A stretch of 64,000 nt of DNA, from the NCBI RefSeq assembly GCF_019925205.1, contig NC_083560.1, positions 50,204,270 to 50,268,269 of the forward strand, written 5' to 3'. The stretch is from Metopolophium dirhodum. Lineage: Eukaryota > Arthropoda > Insecta > Hemiptera > Aphididae. The notes beneath the pieces are model-generated. The model searched no databases and was not told where the DNA came from. It saw only the letters and a program-made list of their open reading frames with translations. The position numbers and the translations under genes are program-made. This document shows, piece by piece, positions 35,100 through 47,640 of the stretch (its first letter is position 1; every line of letters starts with the position of its first letter).

Positions 35100-36200
35100 T
35101 ATTGCTCTACTTACAAATGGTTATAAGAGTTGTGCGATCCGACACGTGGGGTTGAACAGCGTGAATGGCTGTCGCAAACAACGACGCATTTAAGTATGGT
35201 GGAATGTGGGTACAACAGCAGCACGCTTCCTTCCACAAACGGTTCGTCCGACAACGTGACGACAGCAGCTGCAGCGAAGCGTTGTTACGGAGGCGACGGA
35301 ACGGCGGCAGATCATTTTCAAACGCAACCGAGGTTGGTCTGAGGGAACATCGTTGCTATTCGCTTGGCACACGTAGAAGGTGAGGCGGATGTCGACTATC
35401 GAGGGAGGTCGTATTTGTTGTTATCGTTGTTATCGCTAGTATCGTTATTATCGTTGTTATCGTTATTATCGTTATTATCGTTATCACCCCACTTAGTTAA
35501 GAGTTGAAAGTCGTGTTGGGACGATGAGACGAAACTGAGATATCAACATTCGATATTGTCGGTTTGCTTCGCACTGAAAATGTTGTTGTAATCGATTGTT
35601 GTAGTTGTTGTGTAGTTGTTGTATCGGGCGAGTCGTGATAAGGACGACTCACAGAATAACGGCGTCTTGGTCCCCGTGCCTCGCGCGCACGGTAAATAAT
35701 GTTATTATGGCTTGACGTGAACCAAATTCCGTCAGGCTGGACAAACTGCTGCAGTGCCGCTACTAAATATAGTTTATAATAATACGTTTGCAGCTACAAC
35801 TGACGGATACCTATTTAGGTACTGTGCGAATCGAAACTGCGAAAACAATAACGGGTTCGGACGACCGAGTCTTTCGCATTAGACGTAACGGGTCACGACT
35901 CAACGCTCTCGCGGCCTCTCGCACGGTCATACGATAACAATATTGTTATAATAATAATAATTGCATTACCGTGAACGGAAAGCGGGCAATGCAATTTACC
36001 CACCATGAAACCGGGCACCCGTGACCGCGGAACAGCTGTTCGGCGTGGTACGAATGAACTCGACACGACAGTCGACACTATTATTTTGTTGTACGTTTTG
36101 TCTTGTCTTGTCTACATCTTGTCGTTTTCTGTCGATAACAATATTAAGATACATAAATCTTGCTTGCGGTGACAGTCAAACCTTTTCTTCGATATTTATA
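35100..36200 (+). promoter_or_regulatory. GC/CpG-richer island, possible promoter and first exon
   Basis: This kilobase is visibly richer in G, C and CpG (gacacgtggggttgaacagcgtg; gaggcgacggaacggcggc; cctcgcgcgcacgg; ctctcgcggcctctcgcacgg) than any other part of the window away from the 64-kb end. In insects with AT-rich genomes such patches often mark 5' exons. One ORF (35196-35342, MVECGYNSSTLPSTNGSSDNVTT..) has several N-x-S/T sequons, as in the extracellular start of membrane receptors, but it ends after 48 residues and overlaps open frames on both strands. The call is tentative. Confidence 0.35.
35408..35486. repeat. Microsatellite (TTATCG/TTGTTATCG)n
   Basis: Units of tatcgttgt and tatcgttat repeat about eight times. 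A GTTGTTGTAGTTGTTGT run follows at about 35580-35625. Confidence 0.85.
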
Positions 36201-37240
36201 ACAATATAAATAATATATTATATTATGTTTAGTGATCAAATGGTGCACGTTGAAAAATTCCTCGCACCCCCCACCCCCATGACAATACTATTTGACCGCC
36301 ACTGACAACTTGTATAACAATAATGTCGAGGGTTAAGGGATAAAACCATTTAAGCGGATACCCAACCGACAATGTCATGCAACATCAGAATACAATATCT
36401 AAGGCGACTTGCACATCAGTCCGCTAAATGACAATTTAACGAATCAAACACGTTCATTTTTATTTTAAATTTTAGCTAATGACCGCCAATGCGCAATACC
36501 TACGCGCATATTAAAATGTTGAATGTTAATGGGTAGCTAGGGATGGCATTCACCATTTCACCGTTAAGAAATAAAATAACTTCAACTCAATGAGTACCAA
36601 TACGATGTGCTTCAATTTCATAATTATTAGAAAGATGGCAATTATTATTTTATACTTTTATCTAAATCTATGCAAAAATGTCCAGAAAAAAAAAATAAAA
36701 ATGTCCGCTGAGAGGAAGAATTATTTTAGTTTATGTAGTAAATATACTAGTAATAACTAATATTACACAGACCGTTAAGAACACGCGAGCGCACATTGTG
36801 TGGATAATAAGGAGAGCACCTCCAAACTTGAACAAGCTCGCATCAGTATGTGGAAGAATGTATTCGTTCTTGTGGACACCGTGCGTGGCACACGCATCTC
36901 ATGCGTTGTTATTCGACCAAATCCCGGATTTTTCCCCATGCTTTTTTAGAAAAATAATACGGATTTTCTGGATCCCAAAGTACATCTTACAGCCTAAACT
37001 CATAAATTAGTTGCAAAGAAGTTTTGGTGCCCCAATCTTTTCTTCTAGCTTTATTCATCAATCATCAGTCATCTTAAATAATACAATATGAACAACTAAA
37101 AAATCAAATTCTACAATTAAATTTTAACACGTATAATTGTATAAGCTAAATATTTTATTTTGAGGATGCGTAAATTAATTTCTTAATTAAATTTACTTAA
37201 GCTTAAAATACTAATGCAATTGGTAGTACTCAACAAGTAC
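36201..37240. other. Mixed region with transposon scraps
   Basis: At 36295-36305 'gaccgccactgac' resembles a hAT end following a 'caccccccaccccc' tract. At 36798-36950 a plus ORF contains NKLASVCGRMYSFLWTPCVAHASHALLF, reminiscent of the (W)TPCAAHCxDL block of hAT/DUF659 transposases. It is too short to be sure. The rest is AT-rich. Confidence 0.35.
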
Positions 37241-37246
37241 TTAAAC

Positions 37247-39546
37247 ATGAGTGGAAAAAAGCCCCGAAATAAAATCCCTGGAAAAAAGCCCCTCACCAAC
37301 AAACACTAAACATTCAATGATTATGCTCTAATTATTGATATTATTTATTATTTATTTTAACATTTAACAAAATGTGATACAAGGTTCCACGTATGTTAGT
37401 AGGTGATTCTGTAACCAAATAATCTAAAATATATATATACACAATATATAATATAGTTTATTTTTCTAGTTATTTTAAGTTCAATTTAGGTAAAAATTAG
37501 ATATTTAAACGAAGAATAACGATTTTAATTTTGTTTTTTTAATTTAATGATATGATTTGTAAGTAGGTACTCGAAACTTCTAAGGTATATTATTATTTAC
37601 AAGTATGATAATATACAATAATATTACTTCAAATTACCGGTTACCGTATTAATTAATAATAATTCCAATAATAATAGAAATATAATATAAAATATTTATC
37701 ATTTTTTAATCATATTTTTTTAAATTTAATATTTAAAACTAGATTTTGTATAATTTTAATATTATTCAATAACAATTTATAAGTACACTAAACATTTGAT
37801 TGAATTCAATGATATATTATTGTATACGAAAAACGATTCTGCGTGGAGACGGTTTGTCAATTGTCAGTCTATAGGATATTTTATATTATTATTAATACGG
37901 TAGAAGGTTAAGTTGAATTAATATATTTGTTTATTTTCATATTTGCATATAATAAAAATAATTATATATGTATACAATTATATACTTTAGAAGTTTCAAG
38001 TACCCACGAATAATATTTTTAAAATATAACACAAAACTAAAACCGTTCTGCCTTGTTTAAATATCTAATTTTGTCCAAATTCGAATTTTAAATGCTTATA
38101 AAAAAAAATTGTGAAAATTTATTTTTAATATTTTTCAACTGCTTTTGTAACAATATATAAGAAGGCCTGTAATAATTCTTCCTCGATTTTTGACCCAACA
38201 AATAACATTTTATTGACATTTTAGAAAAAAACTCAATAAAATGAAAATTGAAAATGTCCGTAAACAGCTCAAAATGAGACGAAATATTTTGAAAATTTTA
38301 TTAAGTATTTATGGGATAAACATATGGTGTAAATTTCTAGTATTTACAGTTATTCGGTTTTTATAATTACAGCAAAATAAGAAAATCGCTAAATGATAAA
38401 TCAAGTGACATCAAATGTTGTAAAAATGTTAACTTTCTTTTTTATAACGATAGACAAACTTATGAACTATTTTGTATTACTTTTTCAAAGATTAAATTTG
38501 TATGAATTTCTAACTTAAGATGATTTTCACGTATTTTGTCAAAATTTGAACTTTAAATGCTTATAAAAAAAATTGTGACTGTATTTTTAATATTTTTAAA
38601 CTAATATAGTAATAATAATGTGTGAGGAGTCTTGTATTAAATTTCCAAGCGTTTTGACACAACGAATACAATTTTATTTATGTTTACTGTAAACAGCTCA
38701 AAACAAGTCAAGATTTATTTTGAAAATTGTATGGTGTATAGAAAATTCTAATGTTATAAACATTCAGTGAACATTTCATGTATCATGGTAATTTATTTTA
38801 CACCAAAAACATTTTGTCAAAAACCAATTTTGCGTAAAAATTCCAGTTTTTCCAAGCGCTTTTGAAAACAACTAGGAATTTTAAATGTTCACCTCCTCAA
38901 TGCAACAACTACCTACGTAGTTTTATTAAAACAGGACAAGTAGCTGCCATTCTCTGACTTAATCAAAAACTTAAATTTGATGAAAACGAATTAAGGTTTA
39001 TAAAATAAAGTTGAATTGGAAAAGTTCTACTGACAAATTGTACCGACGAAGAGTGAAGTCGAAAAATAAACCATGACTGAGAACAGCGGTCAGTGATTAC
39101 TGATCACTGCAGATGAGTGCAGAATATTGATTGATGATTAGTGAGAACAATATTAATATTTAATGTCTTCCAATATGATATTATAAATTAAAATATGAAA
39201 TTGAGTATGTGAGATATTAATATTTGAAAATTCTCATAATTCACTTAAAAATTAAAATATTGTAAAAAATCTCCGTTAGAATACAGATAATATTCAACAG
39301 TTTAAAAATAGGTCAAATCACTCTAATATCAAAACTAACAGCACACTATTGGAACTGGTGAACAACAATTTTCTATATAAAAGATATTCAATTTTTATCT
39401 AGATAAGTTATCTAGATATTTCTCAATACTGTTAAATACCATATAAATAAATAAATAATATATTAATTAATAAAATTTATCTAATTAAAGATATTTTTTC
39501 CGGGGTTTTTTTTCCAAGGATTTTATTTCAGGGTCTTTTTATCCGA
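37247..39546. mobile_element. Putative 2.3-kb foldback element carrying a repeat R1 copy
   Basis: tggaaaaaagccccgaaataaaatccctggaaaaaagcccc (about 37252-37292) is matched in reverse complement by about 39499-39543 (ccggggttttttttccaaggattttatttcagggtctttttatcc), about 41 bp with roughly eight mismatches. The interior contains R1 (37820-38895) and a fragment shared with 27960-28100. No transposase was found. The pairing could alternatively come from two independent copies in opposite orientation. Confidence 0.45.
37820..38895 (-). repeat. Repeat R1 copy (reverse)
   Basis: It shows reverse landmarks, including the duplicated block twice: 'attttaaatgcttataaaaaaaattgtg' near 38085-38110 and 'aactttaaatgcttataaaaaaaattgtg' near 38550-38577. 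It ends with 'aattttgcgtaaaaattccagtttttcc' and 'gcgcttttgaaaacaac'. The internal tandem architecture is therefore shared with copy 1. Confidence 0.8.
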
Positions 39547-39584
39547 ATACCCTTAAACATATTTACATATATTATATATATATA

Positions 39585-39800
39585 GTCGACTCTCTTTAAT
39601 TCAAACCTTCGATAGTTCGAAAATTTCAGTAATTCTAAGTAATTTAACTCGTTCCCTTAAAAATCTCGTAACAATTCGAATAAAAACAATGCATTTAAGT
39701 ACATTAATTGGTTATTTGTAGTAAAATTTTAGGGAAAACTAGCCGTCAACACACGACACTCCGAATTCAACGCTCGGCAATTCGAAGTATAGTCACTAAA
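39585..39800. mobile_element. Tigger/pogo-like terminus (single end)
   Basis: tagtcgactctctttaattcaaaccttcgatagttcgaaaatttc has the 'TTCGAA'-rich style of pogo/Tigger and jerky-type terminal repeats. Related words (ggcaattcgaag) recur at about 39776. The boundaries and the other end are not established. Confidence 0.35.
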
Positions 39801-42435
39801 ATGTATTTCTTATTATATTACAGTTACTAAGCGCTGTATTTATAGTTGATGCTTAAGAATAAGTATCGCTTAAGCTAATTTTGATAATTTAAAAAAAAAT
39901 GTTCCTTGTTCGCCGTACAGCGTGCTCTCGTGTGTACGTGCCTATGTAATTATAGGGGAATTTCTGCTGCAATTCCACTTTCAGTTTGTAATGTACATTG
40001 TACACGAAGTTACGTTAAATAATGACCAAAGAACTAACAATAAAACTGAAGGATGGGCTTCCACCAAAAAAATGAATTGCTTGTTAAATTACTAAAATCT
40101 CCGTAAAATAATGATAGGTGCGTATAATTTTTCCTGGAATAATCCATTTGCTGCTTATGAATCCTCTAGCTAGACGCAATATATTATTATATTTTATTTG
40201 AAGAAACGGGTTTCTACCTTTGAGCTTAGGTTAACAAAAATATTTTCCAAATTATTGCAATCTATCGAATATATAGATAGTATTAAATATGCCTACGACA
40301 TTGTCACAAAAGTAAAACTATATTTTATAAGGTGGTGATTAATGTTTGGTGCTTTTTAGAATATTGATTATTGACTATGTAAATGCTATGAGCTTGCTTA
40401 CCCGTCTATTTTAGTATACTATATTTATTTAGTATTATTTATAGCTGCGTTTGCGTGATCTGAGATTTAGGCTTTAAAGGAATTTCTTAACTTACTATGA
40501 ATAAAGGTCGTTCGTATACAAAAGTCTAAACGCTGATTATAACAATTTATCTACCTAATATTACCTATATGTATTTCAAATTTTCATATGGGCCTGTATA
40601 CACCTATCACAATGACACATTAGTACATTATACTAATACATCACTACACTATATGCACACACATAATATAAGTGATAATCAGTAGACGGTACCACGCCAC
40701 TCAGATTTTGTATCCGGCCGCCATCAATAATAAATAGTAATAATAACTAATAGTATAAAAGTGATAATAATTAATTTTTTAATTTGTATAATAAATAATA
40801 ATAATATATTTCAAAAAAGTAAGAATATAATGTAGCGAGAGGACATATTATTTTGTATAATAATAATAACTAGGTATACAAACAACATTGAAATAAAGAT
40901 GGAAGCTTAATTTTTCCTTAAAAATGCCCATTGTACGTTTTTTTTCGAGTATCATAGAATTATTAGATTATAATATTAACGTGATAATATAATATACTTT
41001 ATTATTTGGTTGGCAGCGTGATAGCTAACTTGCGTGGCGGGGCGAGAAAGTTTACACACGTCTGATTGGGGATATAACAAACCACTATAGTTTACTCCAA
41101 TAACAGTTTTTTTATTACCTAATAATAATAAAGTACATATATTATTTAGTACAACAACTATCTATAGTCATATACATAACGATGCATGTAGGTTTATTTT
41201 ACATACCGCCCCTAAAAGAGGGAAGTCCTAGACTTTTCTTAAATCTGAAGACTAGGATACAATATTATTAAATGCTTATGTTAAGGCTTAATGCATAGTC
41301 GCATAGATAATTATTTTTGTTAACCTCACTAAATGTGGATTTCGGTATTAAAGATTAATTAGTTTTGATGGACTCGTGAAAAATAATTAGGTAGTGATAT
41401 ATAGTACCTATATATAATTAACTATTAAGAATAATTGTATAAGTATTATATTATCTTTTACTTTACTTTACTTTCGCTGATCAATTATTTCTCTATTATA
41501 TTAATCTTATTTATGTTTAAATCAATACCTATAATAAGTATAATATATACCTTATATATAAAATAATTATAAATGTTTTATTAAGTAGGTATTTTAGTAT
41601 TTATTTTATACTCACATTTCCTTAGTTCCTTATCATCTATAATTAAAAATTCACTCAATAAGTTTGATATTATCAGTGCGTGGGTTGTGTATACACGAGT
41701 TTGTGTTTGTCAGAACATTAAACATAATATATAATAATGATGTTTTCAATTTCTTGAAGAATTAATAAACGCCCTTCTTTATTATAATAGTGAATAGAAT
41801 AGTAGGATCACTAGGATCTATTTAAAAAATGATTTGCTTTGATTTCAATTGTTCTAATACTAATACTAAAATACTGATTTTTAAATTCATAATAACAGTT
41901 TATTTAAAACTGGAAATTGTTTTAATTGTAGTCTATTTAGGTACTTAATTAGGTAGTATGTTTTTATCTGAATGTTTGTTCCGCTAATCATTCGATATTC
42001 GATAAAATAAATATTAAATACATAATTATAATAAAAATTATCTTATTACCTTTTAAATTGTAATTTTTAATGAAAATGTGCTGGCTATTAATTGTGGTTA
42101 GTTGAGGTTGGTTTTAAACCTATATTAATTATTTACTTTAAACACGTATCTAGTAATGCTGACTTATTTTAAATATTCAGAGTAGGTTTTTCTCTTAATT
42201 CCTCGCCCCGCATACAGACCTACTGTATGTCGTATAGCTACCCCGTTGAGTGGTATTAAAAGAGGTTTTATAATAATAACAGTCCAGATGTCCAATCTAT
42301 TTTAGATTGTTCTAGATATTATAACCAGTCTAGTTTTGATTATCACGGGACACTCAAAATCCATAATAACGATGTTCTGGGTCTCATTTCTAAATAAATA
42401 AAGGATCAATTTTTATTAAATTAAAGGAGCTTGAA
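39801..42435. other. AT-rich region, no gene recognised
   Basis: Several kilobases contain no ORF above chance. A slightly GC-richer spot (41008-41065) is non-coding. Confidence 0.45.
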
Positions 42436-42439
42436 TTTT

Positions 42440-42772
42440 TATCAAATTGATCAAATTGAAAATTGAAAAATGATCTTGTAGTTAAATGGTTATAAAATGT
42501 TTAACTTTTATAGCTAAGGATTGAACATTTATAACAAGGTTCGTCGTAAATAAGTAAATAAATTACTTTATTCACAATATTATCATCAAAGATCAAGTAT
42601 ACTTAATAATATATTATATGCTGACTGACCGTCTTCGCTCGTTTTTCGTATACAATTATATTATATCGTTGACTTCAAATTTAATACCATCCATTATCTA
42701 TTTTAGTGACTCACTTGTTACCCTACTGTACAGCAGAGCGACATCCACTTACCCACTTTTTTTTTTTATTTA
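42440..42772 (+). repeat. Repeat R1, 3' fragment (forward)
   Basis: Landmarks are 'ttcaacttttatagctaaggattgaa', 'attacttattcacaa..ttatcatcaaa', 'gctgactgaccgtcttcgctcg', 'taccctactgtacagcagagcgacatccacttaccc'. A T-run follows. Confidence 0.75.
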
Positions 42773-44105
42773 ACATACGAATATATAATATTATAATACA
42801 CAGACAGCCAACTTGCTATTTGCTCTAATTTGATAACTATAAATAAACTGTAGTAAGATTCCGGTAGGAAGGTTTGCCATGTTACAGCTGATACAACACA
42901 TGCGTAGCGTCCTCTTATATTATTACTGTAATTATTTTTTGTTAAAATGTGTCAAATCATTTATTAGTTAGGTACTTTCATTATTTTACATCTTGTATAA
43001 TTCTCTTTCAGACCCATTCATAAACAAAAACCACCTAAATAGATAATGTGGTCCATAAACTCTGGTTTTCTCCTCGAATTTTTCTAAACCAGAATTTAAA
43101 TTTCCAAATTTAAATTTTCTCTGTACCTACTTAAACTGCTAAAATCCACAATAGGTGGTGGGTTCCATACAATAGATCTTTCTCTCGGTTTGTTAATACA
43201 GTTATTATTATAATAAACTCAATTAGGTACCTACTTATAGTATATTTTTATACATTTAACATTTGCTTAAAATCTGGAAATCTAAATTTCATATTATTTT
43301 TATGTATTCTATATTACCCCTCTTCGTTTTTTCCTTTTTCCGTTTTTTTTGTTATTATGCGTTTTCCATGTGTATGTCGTGGTACCAAATATTTTAGAAT
43401 AATAATTTTTAAATGGTGTTTATTTCTATTTTCTATGGCCTGAATGCCTGATCCAATATCTGCTTACATTTTTTCGGATGGGGTACTCAGAAAATAAACC
43501 CGCTATAACGACCCATTATTACTTTTATAATAAAATCAGCCAGGTTTTTGAGGTATTATTTTTTTCTATAAAGCTCGGGTTTTTGCCATCCATGGTTTGA
43601 TGTGAATTTTGAATCAATTCAAATTATATTCATTGTTCCTTATTGTTAAATAATTTTACTACCTACATAAAAAGTTTTGAGAGGGTGTGGGATTTTAAAA
43701 TTTTCCCCTCCTCTTTAGCTATTCTCTTAAGTCGTTTCCTTTTTTTGATCCCATGAATGGCGTAGATTTCTACGCCACTGAATGGAATGTAAAAACCGTC
43801 GAACTTCTTTTGTAGTTCTGTTATATTGTAGACTTCGAGAGAACCATTTGCAAATTACTTCTAGTATATTTACCTTGTCAGTCATCACGGAATCAGGACA
43901 AGCCTCTGTCCCAGGTCGCAAGTTTTTTTTAAGCACTTGGAATTTTACAATATTACTTTTAATATATTCGAATAATTAATATGGTATTATAATTTGTAAA
44001 CCACTGAAATGAACTAAACATATTTGTTTTCCACTAGGTTGTAAGCATGTAAGGAAACCAATAATGTCTTAAATTATACAATAACATTTAGTTTGGCTCG
44101 TCTTC
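42773..44105. other. Unassigned region with a TTAA-MITE end fragment
   Basis: At 42877-42918, ttacagctgatacaacacatgcgtagcgtcctctta is the right end of the 14.5-kb MITE family. Overlapping 65-70-residue ORFs at 43727-43979 on both strands show no recognisable motif. Confidence 0.4.
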
Positions 44106-44109
44106 TATA

Positions 44110-44440
44110 TGTAGGTACCTACTATTATCAAGCCAATTTGGACAACTGTGGGGCTGTGCCAGTAATTCCAATTTCCAATATCGTGATTATTCAACGCTGT
44201 CAAAATATTGCTCTCCGTACTATTGTCGCAGTGGTTCGACAGAAACGACATTAACCACCGAGATTTGATGATGACCTCCGTCCAGGACGAGATTCTAAGT
44301 CTGCCCTAAAAAACGAGATAAGGCTGACCACACACCAATCCAGTAGCAATCCAATTATTTGATAACTCTCCGAGACATAAGGCGTCTCAAATGCCGAAGA
44401 CCGAATGACTTAGTATAAAATATTTGACTAAGATCGGGGT
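44110..44440 (+). pseudogene. Jockey-type LINE fragment (ORF2 C-terminal region)
   Basis: In mixed frames one reads KPIWTT..GLCQ (44134 onward, the KPIWTYGIQLWG block), QRCQNIALRTIV (the QxxQNKxLRxIV block), WFDRNDINHRDLMMTSVQDEI (the PWYVxNxxLHxDLxIPxVxEEI block), and, farther on, the scrambled HQSSSNP and NAEDRMT, corresponding to LxxHPNxLA and RRLKRxxPxDL. Frameshifts are frequent. It has no 3' tail. Confidence 0.65.
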
Positions 44441-46340
44441 ATCACCACTGGAAGTGATAACCCAAACATGTTTTTATATATATTTACCAATTACCATTAT
44501 TCATTAATGTTAAATATTTCTGTACAACTTTGAAATGTATTGTTAAAGATCATATTATTAAGATTTATAGGTAAGTAACCTAATAAAAATCCTTCGTGCG
44601 GTTTATTAAAAAAAAAAATTAGTTTGGCTGAATTTATTACACTATTTGCAATTATTTAATATTAGTTATCTATTGCATGGCATTACTATTAACACCATTT
44701 AAGTAAATATTAATCAACATTGTTAGCATTTACATCTTGGGCATTGAATTCATTATCAGGACTCAATAAAAGGCATTTCAAATTCCTATACAACCATAAT
44801 CATAACTAGGGCTATGAATTTGATTGAGTAAAAATACACACCAACATTTTTAAGTATAGAAAACAAAATATAGTAGGTATACCTACTATATTAAACAATT
44901 TATGGTCATGTTTTGAATATAAAATTTGTATCTTTGTTGTATTTTAGAATAAAATTCATGAAAAATCATTTCCACAGACCACAGTAGGTAAACTAGTTTT
45001 GTTTATAACTCAAAGTACCTACCTAGTACCTACTATTATAGCAACTAGTTTTAGACTATACTTGTCTTTTGAATCAAGTTTCTTGTTTTGTTGAATTTTC
45101 ATATTTATATAATATATAATTATAAAATTTCAATGAACTTCAAATTATGTACCTATCTTAAATTCTCAACAGGCACTATAGCTATTAGTTATTGTTATAG
45201 TTAAAAATTAAAATAGATTTCAACCTTTGTATAATACAATGGTATATTGTGTAGAAAGTTAGCTTTCTCTTTATTTTCACCTAAGGCTGAAATCGTCTTG
45301 CCGCTTGAGCCACACATACCTTCATTTTTTATCATGTCTCTAACGATATTTGTACATGGGTACTACGGAAATCCACAATGAACTGTTCGTGCTGTTATCG
45401 GTATATAGATTCATAAAATTGTTTCATATGGAACAGCGCAGGAGACAGGCAGGCGCCGACTGGAATATAAATTCTTCCCGGAAAATGTGTGCGTAGGCCG
45501 GCTCTTTAAAAAAACAATTATAGGTGCTACTCTCCTAGCAGTGCCGCAACTACCGAAGGTGCAGGCGGTGCAAGACATCACCTGATGGGCCTCACAATGT
45601 ACGTATGTATGATAACTGACGCAACAGTTTATTCTGGTTTACTGGGCTAATAAGCTCGTTACACAATATAATAAACATATTACCTGTATTACCTAACCTA
45701 ACCGGAAAAAAGAACATGACATTTTTCCGAACCGAACGAAAATAGTTCGCAAATAGTCCAATAGCCTTTAATGGAAAAAAAAAAGAAAAATACGAAGGAA
45801 AATATAATTACATAAAATATATTATATCTATATTATATTGTATAGTGTGTTCTAAAAATATTGTATCGCAGTCGTTATTGTTACGACTTTTATAGGTAAA
45901 TAGTCACAAGTAAGTATAAGTGTATATAATAAACTAGATTATATATATAGTAGATTATTTATTATGAGAAACATTTATTCGGGTCAGATTGCTTTGTGCT
46001 GCAGATGACGTAGATACCTGTATGTTCATAGTTTATATCATTATTATTGTACAAAACCCATTATGAATAATACGCAGAGAGAAAATATAGGATTTCAATG
46101 ATTTAATCGTTCGCAAGTTAGTCCATCAAACGTAGAATATAGGTATAACGTGGTCAATGCATCATGGTTTCAAAGTAACGCGGAATTACCAAATGGTTTT
46201 CGCCACCATCTGTCATAAAGTTAACGACCAATATTCAGTTTTCCTCCTTCCAGTCTGGTTAAAAAAACACATTTTGTGGTATGACATATGTAGGCTAAAT
46301 ATCTTGGTACTGGCAAATGGCAAGAAAATCACATAATATG
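44441..46340. other. AT-rich region, no gene recognised
   Basis: TACCTA/TAGGTA words are especially dense at 44880-45030. A GC-richer patch at 45440-45600 (caggagacaggcaggcgccgac) does not give an extended ORF. Confidence 0.4.
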
Positions 46341-46367
46341 GTATATGAGAACAAACGTCGCTCGTGA

Positions 46368-46638
46368 TGCGACGTGGAAAATAAATGTTAAATATTTATG
46401 GGTTTTTTTTTATGATTATCCTTTTTATGGCAGCTGTTGTATAGGTTATTTTTATTTTTCAAAGGGAAAACATATCCAACCACAACAATCAAATGATATA
46501 TACATATTATTATTTGATTGTTGTGGTTGGATATGTTCTCCCTATGAAAAATAAAAAAAACCTACAACAGCTGCCATAAAAAGGACAATTATTAAAAAAA
46601 ACCCATAAATATTTCAGATTTTTTTTCCATGTTAAATA
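46368..46638. repeat. 271-bp long palindrome (hairpin)
   Basis: The left arm (about 46391-46498) and right arm (about 46508-46613) are near-identical reverse complements. Shared words include aaatatttatgggttttttt, cctttttatggcagctgttgta and acatatccaaccacaacaatcaaat. The loop is only a few bases, centred near 46503. Weaker pairing extends to tggaaaa/ttttcca at the outer ends. It is either a foldback MITE or a hairpin-RNA locus. The ORF through the left arm is not supported. Confidence 0.85.
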
Positions 46639-46859
46639 AAACCATCTTTTCTAATAGTGATGCCATCGTCTTCTATCTAAAAAATAGGAAACAATTATTT
46701 TATATTAAGTCATTCACACGTAATAACTGCTAATTTAATTCTTTAACTAATAGGTACTTACGATTACTCCACATCCAGCTCCAGCCACTTCTGCCACTCC
46801 ACAGCATTTACAGTCATTTTATTAATATACAATTAAATAATTAACATATAACCTAATAT

Positions 46860-47640
46860 ATATTTATATATTACACAAAATAAATACGATACTAATGTTT
46901 TAATTCAAATATGATATTAATTTGTATCCATGCAACTTATTATAACAGTATAATAAGCCAGTATTTTGTATACAAAAATAAAATTTATTTAATATGGGAA
47001 TTCCTATAGTAAATTAAGATACTGATAATTCGGATAGTTTGCTCCTTTTACGGTTATTAATATACCTACATTGAAGTCGAAAAAAAGGTAGATCACAGAA
47101 AGCCGTTCTACAGGGAAAACTCACGGCGTCTCGCCAGCCCAATCCATACCTGAAGACTATCCACCTACCATGCAGCTATAGTATTTTGATAAAATTCAAA
47201 TTAGATTAGTGGCGTACACAGATATTCTCAATGGGATGGGTTGTATTAAAAAATCATGTGTTTAAAATTGTATACATTTTTAGGTATCTCAATGTAATAC
47301 TTATAGTAAAAAAAAATACCAAGTAGTGGGGGGGGGGGGGTTTGAACTATATTCTAGAGAGTCATTAGCTTAGAGTGTACGAAATTAGGGTGTATAGTAC
47401 ATTAGTACTGCAGTAGGCTTTAGAATTCACGGTAATTACCGTGTATCGCTCTATAAGTAGGTACGGGTGATACCACAGTATAGGTACCGCTATACGACTA
47501 GTACGTTTCTCTATTCTTTTTTCAATTTTTCCTGTAGCTATCCCTATGTATATTCATCATTAGGGAACGGACTTTATTGTAATAAAAAAATCAAAATCTG
47601 GCGACGATACTTTGGTTACAAAATGTTTCTGTATTCACTG
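46860..47640. other. AT-rich region with a G-run
   Basis: At about 47205 'tagtggcgtacacagatat' resembles a hAT end of the GTGGCGTA type. A run of 13 G at 47328-47340 lies downstream. The two could belong to one non-autonomous element, but the right end was not found. Confidence 0.35.

Noticed and set aside
35631..35655. GAGTCGTgataaggACGACTC hairpin
   Set aside because: A 7-bp stem is expected by chance in a kilobase of GC-richer DNA; no reason to call a terminator or IRE in a eukaryote.
43727..43979. Overlapping ORFs on both strands (KVNILEVICKWFSRSLQYN / SSIFTLSVITESG)
   Set aside because: I looked for LINE or hAT motifs and found none; two overlapping open frames of similar length point to chance.
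45540..45600. Possible hAT end 'gtgccgcaactaccgaaggtgcaggcggtg'
   Set aside because: No partner terminus or duplication found, so no element is called.
46345..46554. 69-codon ORF running through the 46.4-kb palindrome
   Set aside because: The frame exists only because of the hairpin arm; the other arm gives no matching protein.
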